DNA of 64,000 nucleotides from Scatosoma sp045644545 (lineage in GTDB: Bacteria > Bacillota > Clostridia > Christensenellales > Borkfalkiaceae): the NCBI GenBank assembly GCA_045644545.1, contig JAZRHC010000023.1, forward strand, positions 23,700 through 87,699, read 5' to 3'. The translations under genes were made by a program, and so were the position numbers. Under the pieces are notes generated by a model. That model saw only the letters and a list, made by a program, of their open reading frames with translations, made no database searches and was not told where the DNA came from. Numbering within the stretch: the first letter of the stretch is position 1; the number at the start of each line of letters is the position of its first letter. Below, one piece after another: positions 1 through 7,851 of this stretch.

Positions 1-935
1 ACGACCGTTTTAAACACCTGCGCGGCAAACGGCGCGTTTTCTTTGGTCACGACGTCGACGACCTTGCCCGTTGCCACGTCCTCGGCGAGGATATGCGCGC
101 GTTCGCGGGCTTGCGGCATATACGTTACGATCTCGTTCAAAAGATTGATAACGCCACGGTTTTGGAGCGCCGAGCCCGCCATAACGGGAATGGTATTGAC
201 GGAAGCGATTCCAACGCGAATACCGTGTATGGTTTCCTCGCGGGTAAGCTCGCCCGCTTCGAAATATTTATCGAGGAGCACCTCGTCGTTTTCCGCCGCC
301 GTTTCCATCAGGCTGGCTTTCATTTCCTCGACTTGATCCTTCATATTCTCGGGGATAGGAATTTCCTGCGGTCCGCCTTCCTTGAACAGGTACGCGCGTT
401 CTTGGAGCGCGTTGATACAGCCCTGCATTTTCCCGTTTTCCATAATCGGGATCTGAATCGGCGCGAGCTTGCCGTGATATTTATCGCGGAGCGCCTGCAC
501 CGTGCCGAAATAATCGGCGTTTTCCTTGTCCATACCGTTGATAAAGATAATCAGCGGTTTCCCAAGCTTTAAACAATAATCCACGACGGTTTCCGCGCCG
601 ATCGGGATCACGCCGTTCGCGCCGATCACGAGCAGAGCCCCGCCCGCCGCGCGCAAGCCTTCCTGACGTTCCCCTTCAAAATCGTAAAAGCCCGGCAGAT
701 CGAGCAGATTGATTTTCACGTCCTTCCAAGTCAAATGCCCGCAAGACGTATAAATCGACATTTTTTTCGCGCGTTCGAGCTCGTCGAAATCGGAAACGGT
801 CGTGCCGTCCGTTACCTTGCCTTGGCGGTCGATAACGCCGCCGTTAAAGAGCATCGCTTCGCACAGCGTCGTTTTCCCCTCGCCGCTATGCCCGATAATC
901 GCGATATTACGAATGTTTTCGCTTTTGATACCCAT
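1..935 (-). CDS. EF-G-like translation GTPase (EF-G paralogue), 3' end beyond the window
   Basis: The reading frame runs off the window edge, so only the N-terminal ~311 residues are visible. They form the GTP-binding domain of the EF-G/TetM superfamily: P-loop GHSGEGKT at residues 15-22, a TTVSDFD switch-like segment near 45-51, and G3 DLPG at 79-82. G4 reads NGMD (133-136) instead of the usual NKMD. The start is ATG at 935, 8 bases after an AGGGGG ribosome binding site. The divergence from canonical EF-G and the stand-alone position (canonical fusA normally follows rpsL-rpsG) suggest the EF-G2 paralogue group, whose function is poorly defined. The family is clear; the subfamily is inferred. 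Confidence 0.8.
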   Translation of the reverse strand, partial: MGIKSENIRNIAIIGHSGEGKTTLCEAMLFNGGVIDRQGKVTDGTTVSDFDELERAKKMSIYTSCGHLTWKDVKINLLDLPGFYDFEGERQEGLRAAGGALLVIGANGVIPIGAETVVDYCLKLGKPLIIFINGMDKENADYFGTVQALRDKYHGKLAPIQIPIMENGKMQGCINALQERAYLFKEGGPQEIPIPENMKDQVEEMKASLMETAAENDEVLLDKYFEAGELTREETIHGIRVGIASVNTIPVMAGSALQNRGVINLLNEIVTYMPQARERAHILAEDVATGKVVDVVTKENAPFAAQVFKTV

Positions 936-1015
936 AATTTTCGTCCCCCTTGAAACGTTGAATTTTTTTACTCTCGGCGTTGCGGTTGGGTCGTGCAACG
1001 CCGATCGGTATTCTC

Positions 1016-1044
1016 ATTATATTATATTTCTTTTCATTTTTCAA
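1016..1044 (-). promoter_or_regulatory. Sigma-A promoter for the EF-G-like gene
   Basis: Minus strand: TTGAAA, 17-base spacer, TATAAT, about 80 bases upstream of the start codon. The 953-1162 gap holds nothing else recognised apart from AT-rich sequence. Confidence 0.7.
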
Positions 1045-1162
1045 GCGTTTGAACGAAAAAATTTTTCAAAATCCGAAAAAATTTTTAATTTTATGCATTT
1101 TTGGAAAAAAACGGGGGATTTTAAAAAAACGGAAAGCGCAGGCTTCCCGTTTTTTCGTCATT

Positions 1163-1369
1163 CTAAATCTCTCTACCTATCAATTCGTCTAAGGTAATTT
1201 CATAAAAATCTGCAAGCTTTACGCAAAAATCAACGTTCGGATACCCTTTATCCGCTTCCCACCAACTAATCATTTGTTGCTTTAAGCCCGTGGCTTTGGC
1301 TAATTCCGTTTGCGTTAAGCCTTTCTGCTCTCGCCAAAATTTTAAATTTTCGCCGTAAGTTTTTTTCAT
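1163..1369 (-). CDS. Xre-family HTH regulator (68 aa)
   Basis: A single-domain Cro/C1-type DNA-binding protein. The helix-turn-helix follows the pattern GLTQTELAKATGL then QQMISWWEADKGYP, and the C-terminal half reads YEITLDELIG, typical of stand-alone Xre repressors. ATG 1369 is preferred over the in-frame TTG at 1381 because GGAG lies 6 bases before the ATG and would overlap the TTG-initiated codons. It is divergent from a second small regulator at 1487. The shared intergenic region carries three copies of a 14-base sequence (1401, 1430, 1456) that are the likely operators. It probably represses itself and/or its neighbour. Confidence 0.8.
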   Translation of the reverse strand: MKKTYGENLKFWREQKGLTQTELAKATGLKQQMISWWEADKGYPNVDFCVKLADFYEITLDELIGREI

Positions 1370-1400
1370 TTTCTGCTCCAAAACGTTTTTATTTTATTAT

Positions 1401-1469
1401 ACAGAAATTTGCGTAAAAATGCTTGACTTACAGAAATTTATGTGATATATTTATTACATAAATTTCTGT
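1401..1469. promoter_or_regulatory. Operator cluster: three copies of ACAGAAATTTATGT-type site
   Basis: Copies lie at 1401-1414 (ACAGAAATTTGCGT, two differences), 1430-1443 (ACAGAAATTTATGT) and 1456-1469 (exact reverse complement of the second). The last two form a perfect 14-base inverted repeat with a 12-base spacer, and both overlap the promoter of the plus-strand regulator. A TATAAT on the minus strand at 1396-1401 touches the first copy. Confidence 0.75.
1423..1451 (+). promoter_or_regulatory. Sigma-A promoter of the 1487 regulator
   Basis: TTGACT (1423-1428), 17-base spacer, TATATT (1446-1451). The -10 box lies between the two arms of the perfect operator repeat, so bound repressor would block RNA polymerase. 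Confidence 0.75.
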
Positions 1470-1486
1470 GCGCGAGGCAAAGAAAA

Positions 1487-1696
1487 ATGATGGATTATGA
1501 ATTTTTAGGAAACAATTTAAAAAGGTTATTAGAAGAACGGGGTTGGAGCGTGGAAGAATTTTCGAAGAAATCGGGGATAGGAGCGAGGACAATACGAGAG
1601 ATTATACGAGCAAAGCGTAGGAAAATACGTATGAACACGCTGTATATATTATGTACGACCTTAAAAACAACGATGAAAGAGCTGGCTGGATTTTGA
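1487..1696 (+). CDS. Small Xre/Cro-type HTH regulator (69 aa)
   Basis: The protein starts MMDYEFLGNN. It has a helix-turn-helix of the form EEFSKKSGI then GARTIREIIRAKR and ends with TTMKELAGF, the usual tail of short Xre proteins. ATG at 1487 (or the adjacent ATG at 1490) follows GAGG about 10 bases upstream. A longer frame opening at 1442 would begin inside the operator and upstream of the transcription start, so it is unlikely. Promoter and operators lie directly upstream. The divergent Xre pair resembles a two-regulator switch, but no toxin or phage gene is next to it. Confidence 0.75.
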   Translation: MMDYEFLGNNLKRLLEERGWSVEEFSKKSGIGARTIREIIRAKRRKIRMNTLYILCTTLKTTMKELAGF

Positions 1697-1830
1697 CTAC
1701 GTTTTTTCGCCCGTTGGGCGAGTGCGTGGCTTTCGCCACGAAAAGCGGAAAGCTTGCGCTTTCCTTTTATGAGTCCGTTTTCGTGGGCTCTGCCCACACC
1801 CGCCAGAAACTGAGTTTCTGGACTTCCCAC
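1697..1830. repeat. Cluster of five short perfect hairpins
   Basis: Between the convergent ends of the regulator and rsmA lie five perfect stems with 3-4-base loops: CGCCC/GGGCG, CGTGGC/GCCACG, GGAAAGC/GCTTTCC, GTGGGC/GCCCAC and CCAGAAAC/GTTTCTGG. Only the last precedes the rsmA terminator. No coding potential is recognised. Confidence 0.6.
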
Positions 1831-1855
1831 AAAAAAACCCGCCGTCGTGGCGGGG
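1831..1855 (-). terminator. Terminator of the metG-tatD-rSAM-rsmA operon
   Basis: Minus strand: CCCGCC, loop ACGAC, GGCGGG, then seven T. It lies just after the rsmA stop codon. Confidence 0.8.
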
Positions 1856-1861
1856 TTGCGT

Positions 1862-2701
1862 TTAAGATTTGATAAAGCCCATTTCAAAAAGGATATCCGA
1901 AAGCCTTGCAAAGCGTTCGGGGGATAACGTTTCCCCGCGGGCTTTTTCGTCGATCTCGGCTCGGGAAAGCGCCGTTTTCGCTTGCTCGCGCGTGAGCGAG
2001 AAATAGTTCACGAGGTTGTTCTCTAAGGTCTTGCGACGGTTTAAAAACGCGCATTTCACCGTTTGACGATAAGCGGCTTCGCTTCTTTCGCCTAACCTGC
2101 CGCGCTCGAATTGAATCTTGACCACCGCCGAGTCTACGTTCGGGCGGGGATAGAATAAATTGCGCGAAACGCGTTTTACGATCTTCGCCCTGCCCTTTAA
2201 GGCGATCGCCGCCGTGATCGCGCCGTATTCGGGCGTGTTTTCCTGCGCCGCGAAACGCTCCGCCACCTCCTCTTGCACCATCACCGAAATACCCTGCACC
2301 CGCTCGCCTTCTTCCAAGAGCTTGGTCACCAGCGGGGTCGTGATATAATAAGGAAGGTTGGCGACCACCGTATAATCGCCGATCTCCGCTTCGAATTCGG
2401 GCAAATTCACCTTGCTGAAATCGCGGAAAATCACCTCTACGTTGTCTATCCCCGCCAGCGTTTCCGCTAAAACGGGTTGAAGCGCGGTATCTACGTCGAA
2501 CGCGTACACCTTTTTGGCTTTTTCCGCGAGCGCGCGCGTGAGCGTGCCCGCCCCGCAACCGATCTCCACGACCGTCGTTCTTTCGTCGATTCCCGAAGCC
2601 GAAACGATCGAAGAAAGCAGGTTAGGATCGGAAATGAAGTTCTGCCCGAACTGTTTTTTGAATTGAAAGCCGTGCTTTTCAAGCACCGAACGAAGTTCCA
2701 T
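1862..2701 (-). CDS. rsmA: 16S rRNA dimethyladenosine transferase RsmA (KsgA)
   Basis: It dimethylates two adjacent adenines in the helix 45 loop of 16S rRNA during small-subunit maturation. The start MELRSVLEKHGFQFKKQFGQ matches the family N-terminus. The SAM-binding loop EIGCGAG is at residues 46-52, and the catalytic NLPY is at 115-118. The length, 279 aa, is normal. GGAG precedes the ATG. It is the last gene of the metG-tatD-rSAM-rsmA operon. Bacillus has rnmV (RNase M5) immediately upstream of ksgA; here a radical SAM gene holds that position. Confidence 0.95.
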   Translation of the reverse strand: MELRSVLEKHGFQFKKQFGQNFISDPNLLSSIVSASGIDERTTVVEIGCGAGTLTRALAEKAKKVYAFDVDTALQPVLAETLAGIDNVEVIFRDFSKVNLPEFEAEIGDYTVVANLPYYITTPLVTKLLEEGERVQGISVMVQEEVAERFAAQENTPEYGAITAAIALKGRAKIVKRVSRNLFYPRPNVDSAVVKIQFERGRLGERSEAAYRQTVKCAFLNRRKTLENNLVNYFSLTREQAKTALSRAEIDEKARGETLSPERFARLSDILFEMGFIKS

Positions 2702-2714
2702 ATTCTTTCTCCGC

Positions 2715-3638
2715 TTAGGAATCGGTGATATAATCGCGGACGTACAAGGGCACGTTCACGGAAGCGGCAAGGCGTTTGCAAGCCTCGACTTCCTCTTTGC
2801 CGATACAGTCCACGATGGAAAATCTGCAATTCACGCCGAGTTTTTTACATTCCTTGGCAAACTCCACGAGCGCGGTGAAGCCCTCTTCGCGGAACTGCGA
2901 ACGGCAGATCGGCTGATACTTTTCCGCGCAAGAGGCGTTCAACGAAACGTTCACGAGGTCGATTTTGCCCTTTAAGTCGGGCACGATATCCCGCTTGTTG
3001 ATCAAATTCCCCTGCCCGTTCGTGTTGAGGCGGGTGGAAAGCCCTTTTTCGTGGAAATAATCGCAAAGCTCAATCATTTCCGCAACTTTATAAGTAGGCT
3101 CGCCAAACCCGCAAAAAACGACTTCCTTAAAGCGGGTGATATCCCCCATTCCCTTGATCTGCGCGATCACTTTATCGGGCGTGGGGTCGCCGTGACGAAG
3201 CCAAAGATAGTTTCCGTAGTAGCTCTCCCGCTCGTTGCGCACGCAAAAATCGCAGGCGTTGGAGCATTTGTTCGTGAGGTTGATATATAAATTCCCGTCG
3301 AGAATATACGCGTAGGTGTCCTTGCGGTTGTCGTTCTTTTGCTTGTCGTCGCGACGGTCGTTTTTCTGGTTCGTCTTATCCCTGCCCCCGCCGTTTTGCT
3401 GTTTTTGTTGCTTTTGCTGAGGCTGAGGTTGTGCGGGCTTTTGCGCCTGCGCGTTTTGGTTTTGGGCGTTTTGAACGGCTTGGTTTTGCTGGTTTTGATT
3501 CCCGCCGCCCTTGCCGTGCTTTTTGCGTTTTCTGCGCTTTCTGCCGCCGCCACCGTTATTGGGATTTGTGCTAAGATTCCCGTTTTGCGGCGCGGGTTGT
3601 TGCAATTTCTTTTCTTGGTTGTTTCTTTCTTGTTCCAT
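2715..3638 (-). CDS. TatD-linked radical SAM protein with Q/N/K-rich N-terminal extension
   Basis: Residues ~108-307 form a radical SAM core. The [4Fe-4S] ligands are C125, C129 and C132 (CSNACDFC, CxxxCxxC), followed by a glycine-rich VVFCGFGEP segment that would bind SAM. This matches the family encoded beside, or fused to, tatD nucleases, whose substrate is unknown. The stop codon of tatD lies 3 bases before this start, so the two are co-transcribed and probably translationally coupled. Residues 1-107 are low-complexity (Gln, Asn, Lys, Gly and a basic RKRRKRKK block), probably disordered and possibly RNA- or ribosome-binding. The core assignment is strong; the tail's role is unknown. Confidence 0.85.
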   Translation of the reverse strand: MEQERNNQEKKLQQPAPQNGNLSTNPNNGGGGRKRRKRKKHGKGGGNQNQQNQAVQNAQNQNAQAQKPAQPQPQQKQQKQQNGGGRDKTNQKNDRRDDKQKNDNRKDTYAYILDGNLYINLTNKCSNACDFCVRNERESYYGNYLWLRHGDPTPDKVIAQIKGMGDITRFKEVVFCGFGEPTYKVAEMIELCDYFHEKGLSTRLNTNGQGNLINKRDIVPDLKGKIDLVNVSLNASCAEKYQPICRSQFREEGFTALVEFAKECKKLGVNCRFSIVDCIGKEEVEACKRLAASVNVPLYVRDYITDS

Positions 3639-3640
3639 AA

Positions 3641-4426
3641 TTATTTTACCTTAAAAAACAGTCGTTTTGCGTTGGCTTCGACCTGCTTTTTAAACTCCTC
3701 CAAGTCTTGATTTCGAAGCTGTGCGAGCCGTTCCGCGACCAAACGCACGTTCTTCGGCTCGTTCGGGAATACCCCCCGATAGGGCGCGGGCGTTAAATAC
3801 GGGCAATCGGTTTCCGTTAAAATACGCTCGGCGGGGATGAGCGCAACGCCGTCGCATACCTTTTTCGCGTTCTTAAAGGTAGACGGTCCGCCGAAGGAAA
3901 AGCTCAGCCCGAGCTCTAAAAAAAGCGGGAGCATTTCGGGGGAATAGGAATAACAATGCATCAGCCCGCCCTTTTTTAAAAGCGCGCGGTGCTCGCGCAA
4001 AAATTCCAGCGTTTCCTGCGCCGCGTCGCGGCTGTGGATCACCACGGGAAGCCCCGCTTCGTCCGCTAAGCTTAGTTGCTTTAAGAAAAATTCCCGTTGC
4101 GTTTCTCGACTCGGGTTATTTTCGAAATGAAAGTCGAACCCGATCTCCCCGACGGCAACGCATTTTTCGTGGCGGAATAGAGCTTTGAGCGTTTCAAAAT
4201 CCCCGCCTTTATATTTTTTCAGCTCGCTCGGGTGAAACCCCGCGCAAAAATATACTTCGTCGAAGGCTTCGGCAAGCGCTTTCGCTTGCACGGACGAGGG
4301 AATATCGTAGCCCGAACAAACGAGCAAGCCCACCCCTTCGCGCAAAGCGCGTCGCACCGTTTCTTGCACGCCCCCGACGGAGTCGTAATCGTCGTCCGTT
4401 AAATGACAATGAATATCAATCAGCAT
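3641..4426 (-). CDS. tatD: TatD-family metal-dependent deoxyribonuclease
   Basis: A TIM-barrel hydrolase of the amidohydrolase superfamily, with 3'-5' exonuclease activity in characterised homologues. Metal-binding residues are visible: H6 and H8 in DIHCHL, GEIGFDFHF, VIHSRDA, and ETDCPYLTP near the C-terminus. Length 261 aa is typical. It starts at 4426, only 5 bases after the metG stop codon, and runs into the radical SAM gene, so metG-tatD-rSAM-rsmA reads as one operon. Bacillus yabD holds the equivalent place after metS. Confidence 0.93.
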   Translation of the reverse strand: MLIDIHCHLTDDDYDSVGGVQETVRRALREGVGLLVCSGYDIPSSVQAKALAEAFDEVYFCAGFHPSELKKYKGGDFETLKALFRHEKCVAVGEIGFDFHFENNPSRETQREFFLKQLSLADEAGLPVVIHSRDAAQETLEFLREHRALLKKGGLMHCYSYSPEMLPLFLELGLSFSFGGPSTFKNAKKVCDGVALIPAERILTETDCPYLTPAPYRGVFPNEPKNVRLVAERLAQLRNQDLEEFKKQVEANAKRLFFKVK

Positions 4427-4431
4427 ACTGC

Positions 4432-6414
4432 TCAGCCCAAAGACGCGCCGCTCTTTAATTCGGCTTTATCGGGCGTGACGAGGGAAAGCGTGCCGTCCTC
4501 GTCCTCCGCGGCTAAGATCATACCTTCGGAAAGCACGCCGCAAACCGTTCTGGGTGCGAGATTGGTGACGAACACCACCTTTTTGCCGACTAGCTCTTCG
4601 GGCGAATAGTGCTTTGCGATCCCCGACACGACGGAGCGGATCTCGTTTCCGAATTTCACCGTTTCGTGCAAGAGCTTCGAGGACTTGGGCACTTTTTCGC
4701 AGGCGATAATTTCACCCACGCGGAGCTGTACCTTCGCGAAATCGTCGATGGTGATCTCGGGCGCTTTTTCCGTTTCTTCCGCTTTGGTTTCGGGCGCGGG
4801 GGCGGGCGCTTGGCTCGCCTCGTATTCCGCTTTTTGCGCGGCGCGAATCTTTTCGATCTCGGGCTCTAACGCTTTGAAATCGAGGCGTTGGAACAAAGGC
4901 GGGATCGCCGTTACGCTCACGCTTTCGGGAAGGGCGAATTTCGCGCTCTCTTCGAGGCTTCTCGTTTTGCCGCCGAACGCCGTGAAGATCTTTTCAGCCG
5001 TTTCGGGCATAAAGCTGTCGAGAAGCGAAGCGCCGATCTGAATAGCTTCGGAAAGGTTATACAAAACGTCGTTCAAGCGGGCTTTTTTGCTCTCGTCCTT
5101 AGCAAGCGCCCAAGGCATCGTTTCGTCGATATATTTATTCGCTCTTCTAAACACCGTGAAAATTTCGGTGAGCGCGTCCGCGATACGAAGCTCGTCCGCT
5201 TTCTTTTGCACCTTTTCCGCCGCCGCGGTAACCGTGGCTTTGAACTCGCCGTCTACGCCCTCTTCGTTTTGGGGCAAGGAGCGAACCACCGTGCCGCCGA
5301 AATATTTACCGATCATCGCCACCGTTCTCGAAACGAGATTGCCCAAAACGTTGGCAAGGTCGGTGTTGAAGCGTTCGGTCACGAGCTCCCAAGTGATCTG
5401 CCCGTCGTTATCGAACGGCATTTCGTGGAGCACGAAATAGCGCACCGCGTCCACGCCGTACAGCCGCGCGAGGTCGTCCGCGTAGATCACGTTGCCTTTG
5501 GATTTACTCATTTTTCCGTCGCCTTGCAACAGCCAAGGATGCCCGAACACCTGCTTTGGCAGGGGTTCGCCGAGCGCCATTAAGAAAATAGGCCAGTAAA
5601 TGGTGTGGAAACGCAAAATATCTTTGCCGATCAGGTGCAAGTCCGCGGGCCAGTATTTTTTATAATTCTCCGCGTGATTGCCGCCGATATCGTAGCCCAG
5701 CCCCGTAATATAGTTGGTGAGCGCGTCCAGCCACACGTACACGACGTGCTTATTATCGAAGTCCACGGGGACGCCCCACTTGAAGGTGGTGCGCGAAACG
5801 CAAAGGTCCTGCAAGCCTTTTTTGAGGAAATTGTTCATCATCTCGTTCTTTCTCGAAACGGGCTGAATGAATTCGGGGTTCTTTTCGATATGCTCGATCA
5901 GGCGGTCGGCGTATTTTCCCATCTTGAAGAAATACGCTTCCTCTTTCGCGGGCTTGACTTCCCGCCCGCAATCGGGGCATTTGCCCTCGACGAGCTGACT
6001 TTCCGTCCAGAAGGATTCGCAAGGCGTGCAATATAAGCCCTCGTAGTAGCCCTTATAAATATCCCCCTGCTCGAAGAATTTTTTAAAAATCGCCGCGACC
6101 TGCTTTTCGTGTTCGGGGTCGGTCGTGCGCATAAAACGATCGTAGGACGTGCCGACGAGATCCCAAATCCCCTTGATCACGTCCGCAACGTCGTCCACGA
6201 ATTTTTGGGGCGTTACTCCCGCCGCCTTCGCCTTTTCTTCGATTTTTTGACCGTGCTCGTCCGTACCCGTCTGGAAAAAGACGTCGTAGCCTTCCTTGCG
6301 CTTGAACCGCGCGATCGCGTCCGCCAAAATCGCTTCGTAGGTGTTCCCGATATGGGGCTTGCCCGAAGTGTAGGCGATCGCCGTCGTGATATAATAGGGT
6401 TTGTTTTTTGCCAT
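4432..6414 (-). CDS. metG: Methionyl-tRNA synthetase with C-terminal tRNA-binding domain
   Basis: It charges tRNA-Met, including the initiator. Class I signatures are HIGN at residues 21-24 and KMSKS at 301-305. A zinc knuckle has cysteines at about 129, 132, 146 and 149 (CTPC...CPDC). Residues ~560-660 form an EMAP-II/Trbp111-like tRNA-binding domain (DFAKVQLRVGEI...). Total length is 660 aa. ATG 6414 is chosen because GGGAG precedes it and the family N-terminus begins there; an upstream in-frame start at 6477 would overlap the promoter. It is the first gene of the operon. Confidence 0.95.
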   Translation of the reverse strand: MAKNKPYYITTAIAYTSGKPHIGNTYEAILADAIARFKRKEGYDVFFQTGTDEHGQKIEEKAKAAGVTPQKFVDDVADVIKGIWDLVGTSYDRFMRTTDPEHEKQVAAIFKKFFEQGDIYKGYYEGLYCTPCESFWTESQLVEGKCPDCGREVKPAKEEAYFFKMGKYADRLIEHIEKNPEFIQPVSRKNEMMNNFLKKGLQDLCVSRTTFKWGVPVDFDNKHVVYVWLDALTNYITGLGYDIGGNHAENYKKYWPADLHLIGKDILRFHTIYWPIFLMALGEPLPKQVFGHPWLLQGDGKMSKSKGNVIYADDLARLYGVDAVRYFVLHEMPFDNDGQITWELVTERFNTDLANVLGNLVSRTVAMIGKYFGGTVVRSLPQNEEGVDGEFKATVTAAAEKVQKKADELRIADALTEIFTVFRRANKYIDETMPWALAKDESKKARLNDVLYNLSEAIQIGASLLDSFMPETAEKIFTAFGGKTRSLEESAKFALPESVSVTAIPPLFQRLDFKALEPEIEKIRAAQKAEYEASQAPAPAPETKAEETEKAPEITIDDFAKVQLRVGEIIACEKVPKSSKLLHETVKFGNEIRSVVSGIAKHYSPEELVGKKVVFVTNLAPRTVCGVLSEGMILAAEDEDGTLSLVTPDKAELKSGASLG

Positions 6415-6468
6415 AGCCGTATCTCCCGTTTTCCCCTTTGGGGAAAATTTTTTCAGTTTATCGGTCTT

Positions 6469-6497
6469 ATTATACACCTTTCCGCAAAAAAAGTAAA
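6469..6497 (-). promoter_or_regulatory. Promoter of the metG operon
   Basis: Minus strand: TTTACT, 17-base spacer, TATAAT with TG upstream (extended -10). The leader is about 50 bases and no T-box is visible in it. Confidence 0.75.
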
Positions 6498-6581
6498 TCG
6501 TTTTAAGGAAGCAAAACGCCGATTCGAAGCGGGTTTCTGCACTTTTAACGGCTTTTTGCCGTCTTTTTTAGAAAAACGCGA

Positions 6582-6589
6582 CATATATT
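6582..6589 (+). promoter_or_regulatory. Possible sigma-E -10 element before spmA
   Basis: CATATATT resembles the mother-cell sigma-E -10 consensus. No convincing -35 is present and the start codon follows within 6 bases, so this is tentative. The call rests on the known sigma-E control of spmAB in Bacillus. Confidence 0.3.
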
Positions 6590-6595
6590 TAGGAT

Positions 6596-7201
6596 ATGAA
6601 CGCTATTTTTTCTTTCCTTTTTATCGCTTCCGCTTTGATTATGCTGTTTATCGACCCCGCGGGTTTTTTATCCGCGCTCGTCGAGGGCGCAGGCAAGAGC
6701 GCGAGCCTTTGCATCGCCCTTTTGGGCACGTACGCCGTGTGGCTGGGCTTGATGCGGGTGTGGGAGGACTCGGGAGTGTCCGCGGGGGTATCGAGGCTGT
6801 TGAAGCCCCTTTCCCGCAAGCTGTTCAAAACGGACGACGAGCAAACGCTGACCGCGATTTCTATGAATCTTTCCGCGAATTTATTAGGGCTTTCGGGCGC
6901 TTCCACACCCTACGGGATCAAAGCCGCGCAGCTTTTGGATAAGAGCGAACACGCGGAGTATTCGTCCGCGATGTTTTTCGTGCTGAACGCAACTTCCATA
7001 CAGCTGATTCCCACTTCCATTATCGGCGTGCGGACGGCTTTAAAAAGCGCCGCGCCCGCGGATATCGTGCTCCCCACCCTGCTTACGACGGCTTTTTCCA
7101 CCCTTTTGGGCGTTGCGCTCACGGCGTTGTTTTTATCCCCGCGCCAAGCGGTGCAAAAACGCGGGAATTTCTTCAAAAAGCGGGAGGCAGGGTCGAGATG
7201 A
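6596..7201 (+). CDS. spmA: Spore maturation protein A (SpmA)
   Basis: A multi-span membrane protein of the nucleoside-recognition (Gate) family, needed in Bacillus for core dehydration during spore maturation. Hydrophobic segments lie near residues 1-25, 37-57, 85-105, 125-145 and 155-178. The conserved SANLLGLSGASTPYG loop is typical of SpmA. The length, 201 aa, is normal. The stop overlaps the spmB start (ATGA, 7198-7201). The ribosome binding site is a weak AGGA close to the ATG. Confidence 0.92.
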   Translation: MNAIFSFLFIASALIMLFIDPAGFLSALVEGAGKSASLCIALLGTYAVWLGLMRVWEDSGVSAGVSRLLKPLSRKLFKTDDEQTLTAISMNLSANLLGLSGASTPYGIKAAQLLDKSEHAEYSSAMFFVLNATSIQLIPTSIIGVRTALKSAAPADIVLPTLLTTAFSTLLGVALTALFLSPRQAVQKRGNFFKKREAGSR

Positions 7202-7713
7202 ACTATATTTTCGCGCTGATCGTGCCCGTCATTTTCCTCGCCTCGTTCGCGTACGCGAGTTTTAAGAAAGTCAAGGTCTACGACAGCTTTTGCCAAGGCG
7301 TGAAAGCCGCGCCACCCTTGATCCTTTCCATCTTTCCGTATATCGCGGCGGTAATGATGCTGACCAAGCTTTTCGAGGTCAGCGGTCTGCAAGCGCGGTT
7401 CGAAACGCTGATCGCGCCCGTTTTCAATTTTTTAGGCGTACCCGAGGAAATCAGCCCGCTGATATTAATGAAACCGCTTTCGGGCGGCGGCTCGATCGCG
7501 GTTTTAACGGACATTTTGGAAAAATACGGCGTAGACAGTTATATTGCGCGTTGCGCGTGCGTGGCGTACGGCGCTTCGGACACGATTTTTTATATCGGCG
7601 CGGTGTATTTCGCGGGCTTAAAACGCAAAAAGCTCACCGCCGCGCTCGTCATTTCCGTGTTCTCGTATCTTTGCTCTATTCTGCTTTGTTGCTTGCTTTG
7701 CAAGGTAATGTAG
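7198..7713 (+). CDS. spmB: Spore maturation protein B (SpmB)
   Basis: Partner of SpmA, also of the Gate/nucleoside-recognition family. It has an N-terminal membrane segment followed by YASFKKVKVYDSF, and the family motif ILMKPLSGGGS lies around residue 85. The length, 171 aa, is usual. It overlaps spmA by 4 bases, so translation is coupled. The start sits within a recurrent G-rich motif (GGAGGCAGGGTCGAG, 7183-7197) that also provides the GGAGG-like ribosome binding site. Confidence 0.92.
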   Translation: MNYIFALIVPVIFLASFAYASFKKVKVYDSFCQGVKAAPPLILSIFPYIAAVMMLTKLFEVSGLQARFETLIAPVFNFLGVPEEISPLILMKPLSGGGSIAVLTDILEKYGVDSYIARCACVAYGASDTIFYIGAVYFAGLKRKKLTAALVISVFSYLCSILLCCLLCKVM

Positions 7714-7733
7714 CCCCCTATCAAAACCAAAAA

Positions 7734-7845
7734 ATAAGAGTCAAAACGATAACCGCCTCGAAGTCTCGCGACTCCAAGGCGGTTACCTATATGATAAGGG
7801 GGAAAATGATGAGCTGTTTCAGATCAGTTGTCTCAACTGATTTAC
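7734..7845 (-). ncRNA. Candidate small RNA (~110 nt)
   Basis: On the minus strand a promoter at 7852-7880 is followed by an 8-bp hairpin (ATCAGTTG/CAACTGAT, 7823-7841), a single-stranded stretch, then a long hairpin at 7750-7785 (14 of 16 pairs, tetraloop). A T-rich run follows, with TTTT at 7743-7746 and TTTTTT further downstream. On the plus strand the same DNA encodes only a 28-codon frame (7806-7892) after AAGGGGG. I do not recognise the RNA family. Confidence 0.45.
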
Positions 7846-7851
7846 GAGTAT

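Noticed and set aside
1651..1872. 73-codon plus-strand frame through the hairpin cluster
   Set aside because: It overlaps the end of the Xre gene in another frame and runs through stems and a terminator; no ribosome binding site.
6415..6477. Longer metG start at 6477
   Set aside because: It would begin inside the promoter and adds 21 residues not seen in the family; ATG 6414 has a ribosome binding site.
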